A DNA stretch of 45,178 nt, from contig JBKOUY010000040.1 of assembly GCA_046723645.1 (NCBI GenBank), forward strand, positions 1-45,178, read 5' to 3'. Below the pieces are notes generated by a model, which had not been told where the DNA came from, did not search any database, and was given only the letters and a program-made list of their open reading frames with translations. The first letter of the stretch is position 1. Each line of letters opens with the position of its first letter. Source of the stretch: DASQUK01 sp046723645 (GTDB lineage: Bacteria > Actinomycetota > Acidimicrobiia > Acidimicrobiales > VFJN01). The position numbers and the translations under genes were made by a program. This document shows positions 31,618-40,887 of this stretch, piece after piece.

Positions 31618-33702
31618 TCAGGCGCGCCGGGATCGGCCGCCCGCGAGGTGTGCGGGCCGGTAGCCCCCGGGGTCGTCGGCCGGCTCGGAGCCGTCGATTC
31701 CGGCGCCCGACTGGGCTAGGCCTTCGCCCGGCCTGCCGGGTGGCGCCCCGGCCGCGCCCGCGGGCACCAGGTGGCGCGACCGGCGGGAGCTACGCCAGTT
31801 GCGGGCCCACCACACGGCCAGGAACAGGCCTGCGCCGATGGAGAGGACGAGTCCCACGCCGGTGACCGCGGTCGACCGGATGTCGAACGTGGTGCGGTCG
31901 AGCTCGATGGAGCTGTCCGGGCTCCTCACCGTGATGCCCATGGGGAACGCCCCCGACGTCAGCGCGCGAACGCGGACGTCAAGCCGCGTGACACCGGGCG
32001 GTAGCTCGCGGGTGACGATGTCCCCGTCGAGGAACTCGAGCTGGCCGCTGTCGAACTCGATCCGCACCTTCAGCGGCTGGTCGGAGTTGTTGGTGATGTT
32101 GACGGGGATCGTGCTGGTCCGGGAGGTGAGAGTGATGCGGAACTGGTCGGGCAGGGTCACGGCTCCGCTGAGCGAGCCCAGCGCGGCGTTGACTCGCTCG
32201 ACATAGGCGGGGCGCTGGGCATCGGGCGTGGCCGTGCCGGTCGCGACCAACAGTGAGCCTGTCAGTGACCCGCCGTTGGAGGCGACGGTCCCGGCGACGC
32301 CGCTCACGCCCCGGCGGGCCCGGCGGAGCGGTGCGGCAATGCCGGTGAGGTCGTCGGTCACCTCGTGGCGGGCCAGGGAGATCGTCGATGGCCCGCTGGC
32401 GTCGGGCGGCACGTCGAAGACCTGATCGAGCGGCACGGCCTGGACGGCCTGACCGTCGGTGAGGCCGTTGAGTGCGCGGGCCACCGTGGAGGGAACGATG
32501 TCGGTGTCATCGGGGATGCGCACCACGACGGCGCGGGGGTCGGCGGGCCGTTCGAACCACGTGATCGTCAGCTCTGCCAGGAATCGCTGGGCATCGACGG
32601 CGCCGTCGTCGCCCCGTAGGTGGGTGGCCAGCTCGGAATCGCTCACCATGACGCGCGGGCCACCGTCGTCCAGCGTGACCGGCGCCGCCGGGACGTCGCC
32701 CCCCTCTACGGCGCTGGGAGGAACGACCGCCCGGTCCATCCCGAGGTCCACGGCGTCGTCCATGGCGTCGTCGCCGAGGGTGGGGCCCGACAGCCAGATC
32801 CCCGGAACCGGCGCGCGCCCGAAGAGCTTGCGGAGGGTGGCGGCGCCGGCGTCGACCTGTTCGTCCGCCTCGCTGGCCAGCCCGCTGTCCTGCAGCGCCT
32901 CGAGGTCGACGTCGGTGTAGGGCCGGGCCAGCACCGGTCTGTCGCCGCTGGACTCGACCAGCGATGTCACCGCCGCCCCGGCGGCGCCGCCGGCGGCGAC
33001 CAGACCGTCGAGCGTCTCGGGTTGCGGTGCGAGCGTGACCGGGACGTCCCCTGCGGCGGCCAGGAGGTTCGCGCGCTCCTGTGCCCGGTCGACGGTGGTG
33101 GCGGTGGGCCGGAAGGTGCCGTCGGCCTGCAGGATCGGCGGACCGCCGACGTCGACGACGACGGCGACCGCCAGCGGTGCGAACGACGGACCGTCGGGGG
33201 AGAACAGGTACATGAGGTACGTCGCCACCGGGGCGGCCAGGAGGTTGTCCCCGGCGTCGACCAGCTGCACCTCGACGGGATAGACACCGCGACCCTCGAG
33301 CTGTTGGCCGTCGCCGCCGACGACGAATCCCGTGGAAAAGGTCCGGGCCCCGGCGCCCGACGTCGCGACCGGCTCCGCTGGCAGCGCTTCCTCGACGCCC
33401 CCCAGGTCGCCGTCGAGCGTGTCGCGGAACTCGGATCGCGACTCGAGTCGATCGTGCACCACAAGCCGCACTGCGGCGCCGGCGGGGGCGCCCGTGACCC
33501 GCACGTCGACGTCGAACCGCTCGCCGCGGTGCACCCAGGTCGTCTGGTCGACGACCTCGATCGAGGCCGCCACCTGGCGCGCTGCGGCGCCCGCTGGCCG
33601 GGCCCCGACGGAGAAGACGGAGACGGTGAGGATCAGGGCCGCGGCGATCGACGCGACGACTGCGGCGACGCCGCGGAACCGGTCGGCGGGACGCCGTGTC
33701 AC
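31618..33702 (-). CDS. DUF6049-like secreted/anchored protein (Rv3909-like position)
   Basis: 694 residues. A basic start and hydrophobic helix (about 11-32, GVAAVVASIAAALILTVSVF) act as a signal or anchor. The long extracytoplasmic body contains Ig-like strands (ASIEVVDQTTWVHRGERFDVDVRV, and RITLTSRTSTIPVNITNNSDQ late in the protein). A second membrane helix near 613-634 precedes a basic cytoplasmic tail, RNWRSSRRSRHL. The order (acetyltransferase-this-kinase-sigM-trxB-trxA) and size match the actinobacterial gene next to murJ in mycobacteria (Rv3909), a cell-envelope protein of unknown function. The GTG start overlaps the GNAT stop in a GTGA junction. Confidence 0.78.
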   Translation of the reverse strand: MTRRPADRFRGVAAVVASIAAALILTVSVFSVGARPAGAAARQVAASIEVVDQTTWVHRGERFDVDVRVTGAPAGAAVRLVVHDRLESRSEFRDTLDGDLGGVEEALPAEPVATSGAGARTFSTGFVVGGDGQQLEGRGVYPVEVQLVDAGDNLLAAPVATYLMYLFSPDGPSFAPLAVAVVVDVGGPPILQADGTFRPTATTVDRAQERANLLAAAGDVPVTLAPQPETLDGLVAAGGAAGAAVTSLVESSGDRPVLARPYTDVDLEALQDSGLASEADEQVDAGAATLRKLFGRAPVPGIWLSGPTLGDDAMDDAVDLGMDRAVVPPSAVEGGDVPAAPVTLDDGGPRVMVSDSELATHLRGDDGAVDAQRFLAELTITWFERPADPRAVVVRIPDDTDIVPSTVARALNGLTDGQAVQAVPLDQVFDVPPDASGPSTISLARHEVTDDLTGIAAPLRRARRGVSGVAGTVASNGGSLTGSLLVATGTATPDAQRPAYVERVNAALGSLSGAVTLPDQFRITLTSRTSTIPVNITNNSDQPLKVRIEFDSGQLEFLDGDIVTRELPPGVTRLDVRVRALTSGAFPMGITVRSPDSSIELDRTTFDIRSTAVTGVGLVLSIGAGLFLAVWWARNWRSSRRSRHLVPAGAAGAPPGRPGEGLAQSGAGIDGSEPADDPGGYRPAHLAGGRSRRA

Positions 33703-34424
33703 CGGATGTCGCCGAGGTCGAGCCGGAGGACGGTGAGTCCCTCGGGCTGCAGCACGAAGCCGACGCGCTGGTAGAGCCGCAAGGACCGGTCGTTGCCCTC
33801 CTGCGTGTTGACGAGCGCGTCCTCGGCGCCCCAGCGCCGCAGCCAGCGCAGGCCGTCGAGGAGGAGCGCGCCGCCCAGGCCGCGGCCCTGGACGCGCGGA
33901 TGGACGGCGAGTCGCTGGACGTAGCCGCGATGTGCGGCGCGCCCGCAGATCGCATAGCCCACCGTAGCGGCGCCGTCGCGGGCACTCCGGAGGTGGACGG
34001 CAGGTGTCGCGCTCAGGGCCTCCTCGAGCCCGATCCGGTCCAGCCGCCAGGGCGCGCTGAACGCCGCGTGGTCGACCGCCAGCAGGTCGTCGAGCTCGCG
34101 CCGGCGTCCCCGGCGGAGGTGCGCCGGCGCGGGCAGCACCGGGTTCGGAAGCTGGTCGAGCGGGTGAAGCAGCAGGTGCAGGCGCTCGGCGGGCACGAAG
34201 CCCGCCTCGAGGAACGGCGCCTGGTCCGCCCGCCCGATGGCGGCCGTGACTGCGCCCCGGTACCCCTCGCGGCGGAGTCGGTCGATGCAGCGCCGGATCT
34301 CCTCGGTCGTGAGGGGCCCGGACCGGTCGACGGGGGGCGTGACGTGGGCAACCCGGTGGTCCGCGTGCCAGGTCCGGACGCGCAGCCGCGCCGAGCCGGT
34401 TGCGGGTGCCCGCAAGACACTCAT
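33699..34424 (-). CDS. GNAT-family N-acetyltransferase
   Basis: 241 residues from ATG 34424. The C-terminal GNAT domain is clear: GAATVGYAICGRAAHRGYVQRLAVHPRVQGRGLGGALLLDGLRWL has the acetyl-CoA loop (RVQGRGLG), and ALVNTQEGNDRSLRLYQRVGFV is the closing part. The N-terminal half (ATGSARLRVRTWHADHRVAHV...RGAVTAAIGRADQAPFLEAGFVPAERLHLLLH) looks like a second, degenerate GNAT half. Substrate unknown. A TTG at 34433 would add three residues but has no ribosome-binding site; the chosen ATG has GGGGG just upstream. Divergent from the HDAC-family gene, 50 bases between starts. Confidence 0.8.
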   Translation of the reverse strand: MSVLRAPATGSARLRVRTWHADHRVAHVTPPVDRSGPLTTEEIRRCIDRLRREGYRGAVTAAIGRADQAPFLEAGFVPAERLHLLLHPLDQLPNPVLPAPAHLRRGRRRELDDLLAVDHAAFSAPWRLDRIGLEEALSATPAVHLRSARDGAATVGYAICGRAAHRGYVQRLAVHPRVQGRGLGGALLLDGLRWLRRWGAEDALVNTQEGNDRSLRLYQRVGFVLQPEGLTVLRLDLGDIR

Positions 34425-34474
34425 ATCCCCCAAAGGGTAGGCAACACGGCGATACCCGTTACCGTCATCGGTGG

Positions 34475-35503
34475 ATGCCGATCGCCTTCGTCACCCATCC
34501 GCAGTGCTTGGCCCACGATGCCGGGCCCGGTCACCCCGAACGACCCGAGCGCCTGCGCGCCGTGCACGACGGCATCGTCCTCGCCGGGCTCGGCGACGAG
34601 CTGGCGACCGTTGCGCCGCGGCCGGCCACCAGGGCCGAGGTCGAGCTGGTCCACGACGACGGCTACGTCGAGGCACTCGAGCGGTTCTGCCGCAGCGGGG
34701 GTGGGCGGCTCGACCCCGACACCCGGGCCGGGGCCGCCTCGTGGGATGCGGCGCTGCTCGCCGCCGGCGCCGGGCCCAGCGTCATCGAGTCCCTGGACGC
34801 CGGCGACTTCACGGCTGCGTTCTGCGCCGTTCGGCCGCCCGGCCACCATGCGCTGACGAACCGGGCGATGGGATTCTGCCTGTTCAACAACGTCGCCGTG
34901 GCGGCCGCAGCGCTGGCGGGGCGGGGGGAGCGCGTGCTCGTCGTCGACTACGACGCCCATCACGGCAACGGCACCCAGGCGACGTTCTACGACGATCCGC
35001 GCGTCGCGTACGTCTCCGTCCATCAGCACCCGCTCTATCCGGGCACCGGATCGGTGCTGGAGACGGGGTCGGGAGAGGGTCAGGGCACTACCGCCAACGT
35101 GCCGGTGCCGCCGGGCGCCACGGGCGACGTCTTCCGGGATGCGGTGGCCGAGGTCGTGGCGCCGCTCGCCGAGGACTTTCGGCCCACGTGGCTCCTGCTG
35201 TCCGCCGGCTTCGATGCGCACCGGGCCGACCCGCTCACCAACCTCGAGCTGACGTCGGGGGACTACGCCGACGTCACCACGGACCTGTTGGCGCTGGCGC
35301 CTCCCGGACGCCGGCTGGTGTTCCTGGAGGGCGGCTACGACCTCGCTGCACTGCGCGACTCGACCGCAGCGGTCCTCGTGGCGCTCGCCGGCGACCGGCT
35401 GCGTCCCGAGGCGCCATCCGCGGGTGGTCCCGGGCGCGACGTGGTGGATGCCGCCGCGCTCGTTCACTCGAGGGCGCGGCAAGATAGGGCCGACGCGACG
35501 TAG
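34475..35503 (+). CDS. Histone deacetylase-family (AcuC/ApaH-like) amidohydrolase
   Basis: 342 residues of the arginase/deacetylase fold. The conserved elements are GHPERPERLRAVHDG, the active-site dyad H124 H125 in VRPPGHHALTNRAMGFCLFNNVAVAAA, the zinc ligands D160 and H162 in VVDYDAHHGNGTQ, and D247 in LLSAGFDAHRADPL, followed by EGGYDLAAL with the catalytic tyrosine. Bacterial members deacetylate lysines of acyl-CoA synthetases or polyamines; the substrate here cannot be told. It precedes the CCA-adding enzyme by 22 bases, so co-transcription is likely. No acuA/acuB genes are near, so acetoin metabolism should not be presumed. Confidence 0.88.
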   Translation: MPIAFVTHPQCLAHDAGPGHPERPERLRAVHDGIVLAGLGDELATVAPRPATRAEVELVHDDGYVEALERFCRSGGGRLDPDTRAGAASWDAALLAAGAGPSVIESLDAGDFTAAFCAVRPPGHHALTNRAMGFCLFNNVAVAAAALAGRGERVLVVDYDAHHGNGTQATFYDDPRVAYVSVHQHPLYPGTGSVLETGSGEGQGTTANVPVPPGATGDVFRDAVAEVVAPLAEDFRPTWLLLSAGFDAHRADPLTNLELTSGDYADVTTDLLALAPPGRRLVFLEGGYDLAALRDSTAAVLVALAGDRLRPEAPSAGGPGRDVVDAAALVHSRARQDRADAT

Positions 35504-35525
35504 CCACCGCCTACCCTCGCGCCAC

Positions 35526-36923
35526 GTGATCCCGGAGCGGCTGCAGCCCATCCTCGACGACGTGCGGCCCCTGGCCGAGCGTTTTGCCGCCGCGGGCCAC
35601 CGGGTCTACCTGGTGGGTGGGATCGTGCGTGACCTCGTCCTCGGTCGCGTCTACGAGGGCGCCGACCTCGATCTGACCACCGACGCGCGGCCGGAGCAGA
35701 CGCTCGCGCTGCTCGAGGGCTGGGCCGATGCGACATGGACGCAGGGCCGGGCGTTCGGCACCATCGGGGCCCGAAAGGGGGGCGTGACGTTCGAGGTCAC
35801 CACCCACCGCGCCGAGGCCTACCGCGAGGACTCGCGCAAGCCGCACGTCGTCTACGCGGACGACATCGAGGCCGACCTGTCCCGCCGCGACTTCAGCGTC
35901 AACGCCATGGCTCTGCGCCTGCCGGACGTCGAGCTGATCGATCCGTTCGGCGGCGTCGCCGATCTGGCCGAGGGCGTCCTGCGGACGCCGCTGGCGCCCG
36001 AGGTGTCCTTCTCCGATGACCCGCTGCGGATGATGCGCGCCGGCCGGTTCATCGCCGGCTACGGGCTGGCGCCGAACCCCGCGCTGGTCGCCGCCGTCCG
36101 GAACCTGCGCCACCGGATGGAGATCGTGTCGGCCGAACGGGTGCGTGACGAGCTTTCGAAGCTCCTCGTGGTCACCGATCCGAGCGCAGGCCTGTGGTTC
36201 CTGGTCGACACCGAGCTGGCGGACGAGTTCCTGCCCGAGCTCCGGGCGCTCCGGCTGGAGCAGGACCCGATCCATCGCCACAAGGACGTGCTGACGCACA
36301 CCATCGCGGTCGTGTCCAGGACGTCGCCCCGGCTGGTCGTGCGCCTCGCTGCACTCCTCCACGACATCGGCAAGCCCAAGACGCGCTCGATCGGCCCCCG
36401 GGGCGTCAGCTTCCACCACCACGAGGTCGTCGGCGCGCGGATGGCCCGCGACCGCCTGCGGGCGCTGCGGTACCCGAACGAGATCGTCGAGGACGTCTCG
36501 CGGTTGGTCTTCCTGCACCTGCGGTTCCACGGCTACCGCGACGACGTGTGGACCGACGCCGCGGTGCGGCGCTACGCGCGGGACGCCGGCCCGCTGGTCG
36601 ACGACCTCAACGAGCTGACCCGGTCCGACTGCACCACGCGCAACGACCGGCGCGCCCGCATGCTGGCGAAGCGCATGGACGACCTGGAGGCCCGAATCGC
36701 CGAGCTCCGGCAGCGCGAGGAGCTCGAGCGCATCCGGCCGGACATCGACGGCAACCGGGTGATGGAGCTGCTCGGCATCAAGCCGGGCCCGATCGTCGGC
36801 CAGGCCCTGTCGATGCTGCTCGAGGCGCGCCTCGACGAGGGCCCGCTGGGCGAGGCCGAGGCGGAGCGCCGGCTGCTGGCCTGGTGGGCCGAGCGCCGGG
36901 GCGGGCCCAAGGCCGAGCCCTAG
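35526..36923 (+). CDS. pcnA: CCA tRNA nucleotidyltransferase/poly(A) polymerase family
   Basis: 465 residues. Nucleotidyltransferase motif GGIVRDLVLG and the metal aspartates D47 and D49 in YEGADLDLTTDA, then SRRDFSVNAMALRL (motif B-like) and EVSFSDDPLRMMRAGRFIA. A C-terminal HD domain is present (LAALLHDIGKPKTRSI, FHHHEVVGARMARDRL). This architecture, NTase plus HD, is that of actinobacterial Rv3907c-type CCA-adding enzymes; the tRNA-Ile at 7872 lacks an encoded CCA, consistent with need for it. GTG 35526 gives MIPERLQPILDDVRPLAE. Its TAG shares CTAG with the stop of the opposing methyltransferase. Confidence 0.92.
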   Translation: MIPERLQPILDDVRPLAERFAAAGHRVYLVGGIVRDLVLGRVYEGADLDLTTDARPEQTLALLEGWADATWTQGRAFGTIGARKGGVTFEVTTHRAEAYREDSRKPHVVYADDIEADLSRRDFSVNAMALRLPDVELIDPFGGVADLAEGVLRTPLAPEVSFSDDPLRMMRAGRFIAGYGLAPNPALVAAVRNLRHRMEIVSAERVRDELSKLLVVTDPSAGLWFLVDTELADEFLPELRALRLEQDPIHRHKDVLTHTIAVVSRTSPRLVVRLAALLHDIGKPKTRSIGPRGVSFHHHEVVGARMARDRLRALRYPNEIVEDVSRLVFLHLRFHGYRDDVWTDAAVRRYARDAGPLVDDLNELTRSDCTTRNDRRARMLAKRMDDLEARIAELRQREELERIRPDIDGNRVMELLGIKPGPIVGQALSMLLEARLDEGPLGEAEAERRLLAWWAERRGGPKAEP

Positions 36924-37636
36924 GCCACCTTGCGGGCGCGGACGATCAACGTCGGGGGCACCCAGCGCATGGCGTCGGACCAGCTGTCGTCCGGGCAGGC
37001 GGCCCGGTCCGGCTCGGGCTCGGCCAGCGCGTCCACGCGGAAGTTGGCACGCCCGAGGCTCGCGAACAGCCCGCTGAGCGTGCGGGCCCGGTCGGGCTCG
37101 GTGGCGCCCGCGGCGACCGACCAGGCCACCGGGCTGGGGTCCCACCACGTCCGGCGCAGCATCGGCTCGCCGCCATCGGGGTCGAGGAGCGTGAACGCGG
37201 GGTGGGGCAGCGAGAACACCAGGGGCCGCTCGGGCCGGAGCACGCGGTGGACCTGCCGGAAGATCCGGTCGAGGTCGTCGGCGGCCGCCAGGCCATAGAC
37301 CGACACGGCGGCGTCGATCGTGTCGGCCCGGACGAAGGCCAGCTCGGGCAGCGGGCCGTGGTGGGTCTCGACCCTCACGCCCTCGCGGTTGGCGTTGTCC
37401 CGAGTCGTGGCGACGTTGGCGGCATCCTCGTCGACGGCGATGACCCTGGCGCCCGCTTTGGCCAGCGCGACCGAGCCGGCACCGGCGGCGCACCCGAGGT
37501 CGAGTATCCGTCGGCCGTCGACGTGTCCGAGCAGCTTGAGCTCGCTCTCCGGTGGCAGGCCGGGGCCGTACTGGAGGACGTCGGACGCCAACGCCGCGCC
37601 GTCCGATCCCCCGGGCGAGAAGCGGGTCGGCGCCAT
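36920..37636 (-). CDS. SAM-dependent methyltransferase (class I, type 11 like)
   Basis: 238 residues with motif I RRILDLGCAAGAGSVALAKAGA, motif II ARVIAVDEDAANVATTRDN and motif post-I region DTIDAAVSVYGLAAADDLDRIFRQVHRVLRPERPLVFSLPHP (the SLPHP is typical of small-molecule methyltransferases). An acidic LGHVDG precedes the domain. Target molecule unknown. The TAG stop overlaps the pcnA stop on the other strand, so transcripts converge with four shared bases. The start ATG 37636 lies 125 bases from the divergent phosphatase gene. Confidence 0.78.
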   Translation of the reverse strand: MAPTRFSPGGSDGAALASDVLQYGPGLPPESELKLLGHVDGRRILDLGCAAGAGSVALAKAGARVIAVDEDAANVATTRDNANREGVRVETHHGPLPELAFVRADTIDAAVSVYGLAAADDLDRIFRQVHRVLRPERPLVFSLPHPAFTLLDPDGGEPMLRRTWWDPSPVAWSVAAGATEPDRARTLSGLFASLGRANFRVDALAEPEPDRAACPDDSWSDAMRWVPPTLIVRARKVA

Positions 37637-37761
37637 CGGGCCAGTGTGGCGTACCCCGGGCGGTCGTGCTGGCGCCCTCGGTCGCGCGATGCGGTCGCCC
37701 GTCGCGCGCCGACGTCAACTGGTGCCGGGGCTTGCCAGCGGTGGGAAACTTCGACCACCGC

Positions 37762-40026
37762 ATGACTGTCCGGCCCAAACCTCCCGCTCCGCCCGAGACC
37801 GGCGTCGCCCTATCGGCCGAGGCGTCCGAACTGATGGCGCTCGGCGTCGAGCCGGATGCCATTGACGGTCCCGCGAGCGGCACCCTGCCCTCGGGCGCGC
37901 TGGCCGTCCTGCTCACATGGGACCGGGCGGGCCGGTGCCGCCAGGCGCGCCTGGGTCACCCGTCGGGGTCCGGGTCGGTCCATTCCGCGATGCTGGACGA
38001 CGGCTGGCTGGACCTGGTCCATCCCGGTGATCGGCCCACCGCCGCCGAGGCCCTACGCATGGTCCTGGCGGGCGAGGCCACCGGAGGCGCACGTGAGGAG
38101 CCGGTGCGGCTGCGGACGGGGGACCGGTGGGCCGTGCTGCGCGTCCAGGCGGCCGGCGGGCCGCAGGGGATCACCGGCGCGTCAGGGGTACTGGTCGACG
38201 CGACCCGGTCGGTCGGCGCCGCGGCGCGGACCGCCCGGCTCGTCGAGGGGTTCAACCGGTTGCGGCATCCCGACGAGATCGTGCGGGCCATGTTGGACGA
38301 GGGGATCCCGCTGCTCGGGGGGTCCACGGGCGTCGTGTACGTGCTCTCCGACGAGGACGACCTCGTGGTCGCGGGGGTCTCGGGCATCGCCGAGGACGTG
38401 CTGCACGCGCGGTTCGGGCGCATCGCCCGCGGCTCCCCGCTGCCCGCCGCCGAGGTCGTGCGGACGGGCCGGTCGATCACTGTGGTCAGCCCGGCGGACC
38501 GCCGGCACCGCTACCCGCAGCTCGACGCCCCCGAGCCGTTCTACTCCCACGCCTTCACGGTGGTTCCGTTCAGCGACGCTGAGGGGCGGCCGTTCGGGGC
38601 GCTGGGCGTGGGCTTCGAGGACGAGCGCCGGCTGTGCCGCCACGATGCCCAGCTGCTCCAGGACGTCGCGGCCCAGTGTGCGCTTGCGCTCGACCGGGCG
38701 CGCCTGGCGGTGGCGGCGGAGCGCGACCAGGAGCGACTGCGGTTCCTCGATCGTCTCAGCGGGACGCTGTCGAGCACGCTGCGGCTGGACGCCACGCTGA
38801 CCGAGCTCGCCGGGTTCGCCGTGCCGGAGATCGCCGACTGGTGCGTCGTCCGTCTGGTCAAGTCGACCACCAACCCGAGACCGGTCGTCGGCGCCGCACA
38901 CGTCGACCCTGCGCAGGCCGACGCCCTGCGCAGCCTGGCCGAGCGGATACCCGGCGACCTCGAGCACGTCGACCATCTGGGCGACGCGCTCAAGGCCGGT
39001 AGGCCACTGATCCGCGGCTCGCAGGCCGCGCAGGTGCTGCGACCGATGTTCGTCGACAACGACGGCCGCGAGGCACTCGACGAGCTGGGCATCGACGGCC
39101 TGGCGATTTTTCCCCTGCGGGCGCGGGGCCGGTTGCTGGGGGCCATCGCGTTCGGCAACCGCTTGGGGCGCGTGTTCGCCGGCGACGAGCTCGAGCTCGC
39201 GGAGTCGGTGGCGGCGCGCGCCGCGGTGATCGTCGACAACGCCCGCATGTTCGACGAGCAGTCGGTGGTGGCCCGGGCCCTGCAGGACAGCCTGCTGCCC
39301 GGCAGCCTCCCCGAGATCCCCGGAATCGAGCTGGGCGCCCGGTATCGGGCAGCCGGTCGGGGACTCGATGTGGGCGGCGACTTCTACGACGCCTTCCAGG
39401 CCGACGCCAACTGGTGGATCTTCGCGGTGGGTGACGTGTGCGGGCACGGCGTCGAGGCCGCGGCGACGACCGGACTGGTGCGGCACACCATCCGCTCGTC
39501 GGCGATGGCCGGGGTGATGCCGTCCGCGATCCTGGCCCGCCTCAACCAGATGCTGCTGCGCCACACCGCGGAGTGGGCCAACACCAACGACAACCCCGTG
39601 CCGATCAGCCCGCGGTTCTGCACGGTGCTGGTGGGGACCGCGCAGCCGACCGCGCGTGGCGTCGACCTGATCGTCTGCTCGGGGGGCCATCCGCTGCCGC
39701 TGGTCGGACGGTCCATCGGGCGGGTCGAGCCCGTGGGCGTGCCCGGGACCCTCCTGGGGGTGACCGACGAGGTCAACCTCACCGACACCGTGGTCCACCT
39801 CGATCCCGGGGAGGCCCTCGTGTGCTACACGGACGGGCTCATCGATCGCCGCCGCGCCCGCTCGAGGGCGTTCGGTGAGGAGGGCGTCGTGAAGGCGATC
39901 TACCAGGGCAAGGGGATGTCCGCCACCCAGCTCGCCGAGCTCATCGAGTCGGAGGCGCTGGCGTTCGTCGACGATGACCCCACCGACGACATGGCCGTCC
40001 TCACGCTGCGAGCGGCGCCGAGGTAG
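37762..40026 (+). CDS. GAF-domain PP2C (SpoIIE-type) serine phosphatase
   Basis: 754 residues. The N-terminal region (about 1-150) is PAS-like (DDGWLDLVHPGDRPTAAEAL, VLLTWDRAGRC). Two GAF domains follow, about 155-310 (GVVYVLSDEDDLVVAG...PFGALGVGFEDER) and 330-500 (DWCVVRLVKSTTNPRPVVGAAHVD...GRLLGAIAFGNRLGR). The C-terminal PP2C SpoIIE domain has the metal motifs GGDF (538-541), DVCGHG (558-563) and DD 742-743. Such RsbU/RsbP-type phosphatases act on anti-anti-sigma factors; no such antagonist is beside it. The ATG 37762 is chosen; GTG 37741 is possible. Its last 26 bases overlap the convergent di-iron gene. Confidence 0.88.
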   Translation: MTVRPKPPAPPETGVALSAEASELMALGVEPDAIDGPASGTLPSGALAVLLTWDRAGRCRQARLGHPSGSGSVHSAMLDDGWLDLVHPGDRPTAAEALRMVLAGEATGGAREEPVRLRTGDRWAVLRVQAAGGPQGITGASGVLVDATRSVGAAARTARLVEGFNRLRHPDEIVRAMLDEGIPLLGGSTGVVYVLSDEDDLVVAGVSGIAEDVLHARFGRIARGSPLPAAEVVRTGRSITVVSPADRRHRYPQLDAPEPFYSHAFTVVPFSDAEGRPFGALGVGFEDERRLCRHDAQLLQDVAAQCALALDRARLAVAAERDQERLRFLDRLSGTLSSTLRLDATLTELAGFAVPEIADWCVVRLVKSTTNPRPVVGAAHVDPAQADALRSLAERIPGDLEHVDHLGDALKAGRPLIRGSQAAQVLRPMFVDNDGREALDELGIDGLAIFPLRARGRLLGAIAFGNRLGRVFAGDELELAESVAARAAVIVDNARMFDEQSVVARALQDSLLPGSLPEIPGIELGARYRAAGRGLDVGGDFYDAFQADANWWIFAVGDVCGHGVEAAATTGLVRHTIRSSAMAGVMPSAILARLNQMLLRHTAEWANTNDNPVPISPRFCTVLVGTAQPTARGVDLIVCSGGHPLPLVGRSIGRVEPVGVPGTLLGVTDEVNLTDTVVHLDPGEALVCYTDGLIDRRRARSRAFGEEGVVKAIYQGKGMSATQLAELIESEALAFVDDDPTDDMAVLTLRAAPR

Positions 40027-40849
40027 CCGGCGCCGGCCCCAGCCCCTGGGCCGCGGTGGCACCGGCGGCGTAGCGGTCGACCGCCCGCTCCACCAGCCGC
40101 AGCCCGTCGAGGCCGGGGAGGCCGTCGATGCGCCGGTCGATCCGCTGGGCGATGGCCCGGCCACCGTCGTCGCCGAACAGCTCGCGCACCATGAACGCAA
40201 CCTCGCTGCGCGGCATGACGCCGGCACCCACGGGCCGCCAGAGCCGGCGTAGGGCGGTCCGGCACAGGTGCCGGGCCCGGCGGCTACCCGACAGGCGGCG
40301 CTCGGCCTCGGCGGCGTAGAAGGCGATGTGCCGGCCCTCCTGGCGCATGATCCTCGACAGGAGGTCGGTGAGGACGGGATGCCGCGCCCGGTCGATCAGC
40401 CGGGCGTAGCCGGCCTGGGTCGTCCACTCGTTGACGGCCCCCCAGGCCATGTGCACGGCGGGGAACGCCTCGCCGGCCAGCGTTGACCCCAGGGCGTGGA
40501 GCATGGGTGAGAGCCGGTCGCGGACGCCGAGACGACGCCGCAGATCGGCGATGCGCCCCGCACCGTGGGTCTCGTCGTGGGCGGCGAGCACGCGGCCGAT
40601 GGCCTGCCCGTGCCACATCTCCTCGTAGCTCCAGACGGTGAGGAACGTGGTGATGTCCGGGTCACGGTGCGCCGGCGTCACCAGCAGGTCGCGCAGGTAG
40701 CAGACCGTGTGGTGCTCGATGTCGTGCATGTAGCGCAGGCAGCGGATCGCGCCCGCCGGCAGCGGCCGATCCCGGAAGGCGTCGAAGTCGATGCCGGAGA
40801 GATCGACGGGTGCGGCCCGGTCGCGGTAACGGTCGACATCCACTCGCAT
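40001..40849 (-). CDS. Ferritin-like di-iron protein, acyl-ACP desaturase-like
   Basis: 282 residues. A full four-helix di-iron ligand set is present: E45 in HDIEHHTVC, E77-x-x-H80 in SYEEMWH, E141 in GAVNEWTTQ and E171-x-x-H174 in RQEGRHIAFYAAEAERRL. This arrangement (two ExxH pairs plus single Glu) matches soluble acyl-ACP desaturases and related p-aminobenzoate/aldehyde oxygenase-like proteins. Substrate is not readable. It overlaps the SpoIIE phosphatase end by 26 bases in convergent orientation and is downstream of the RskA gene by 38 bases on the same strand, so it may be in the sigK operon. Confidence 0.72.
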   Translation of the reverse strand: MRVDVDRYRDRAAPVDLSGIDFDAFRDRPLPAGAIRCLRYMHDIEHHTVCYLRDLLVTPAHRDPDITTFLTVWSYEEMWHGQAIGRVLAAHDETHGAGRIADLRRRLGVRDRLSPMLHALGSTLAGEAFPAVHMAWGAVNEWTTQAGYARLIDRARHPVLTDLLSRIMRQEGRHIAFYAAEAERRLSGSRRARHLCRTALRRLWRPVGAGVMPRSEVAFMVRELFGDDGGRAIAQRIDRRIDGLPGLDGLRLVERAVDRYAAGATAAQGLGPAPATSAPLAA

Positions 40850-40887
40850 GTCCCCGGTTCGGAGCCGCGGGCGGGCCCGGATGAGGG

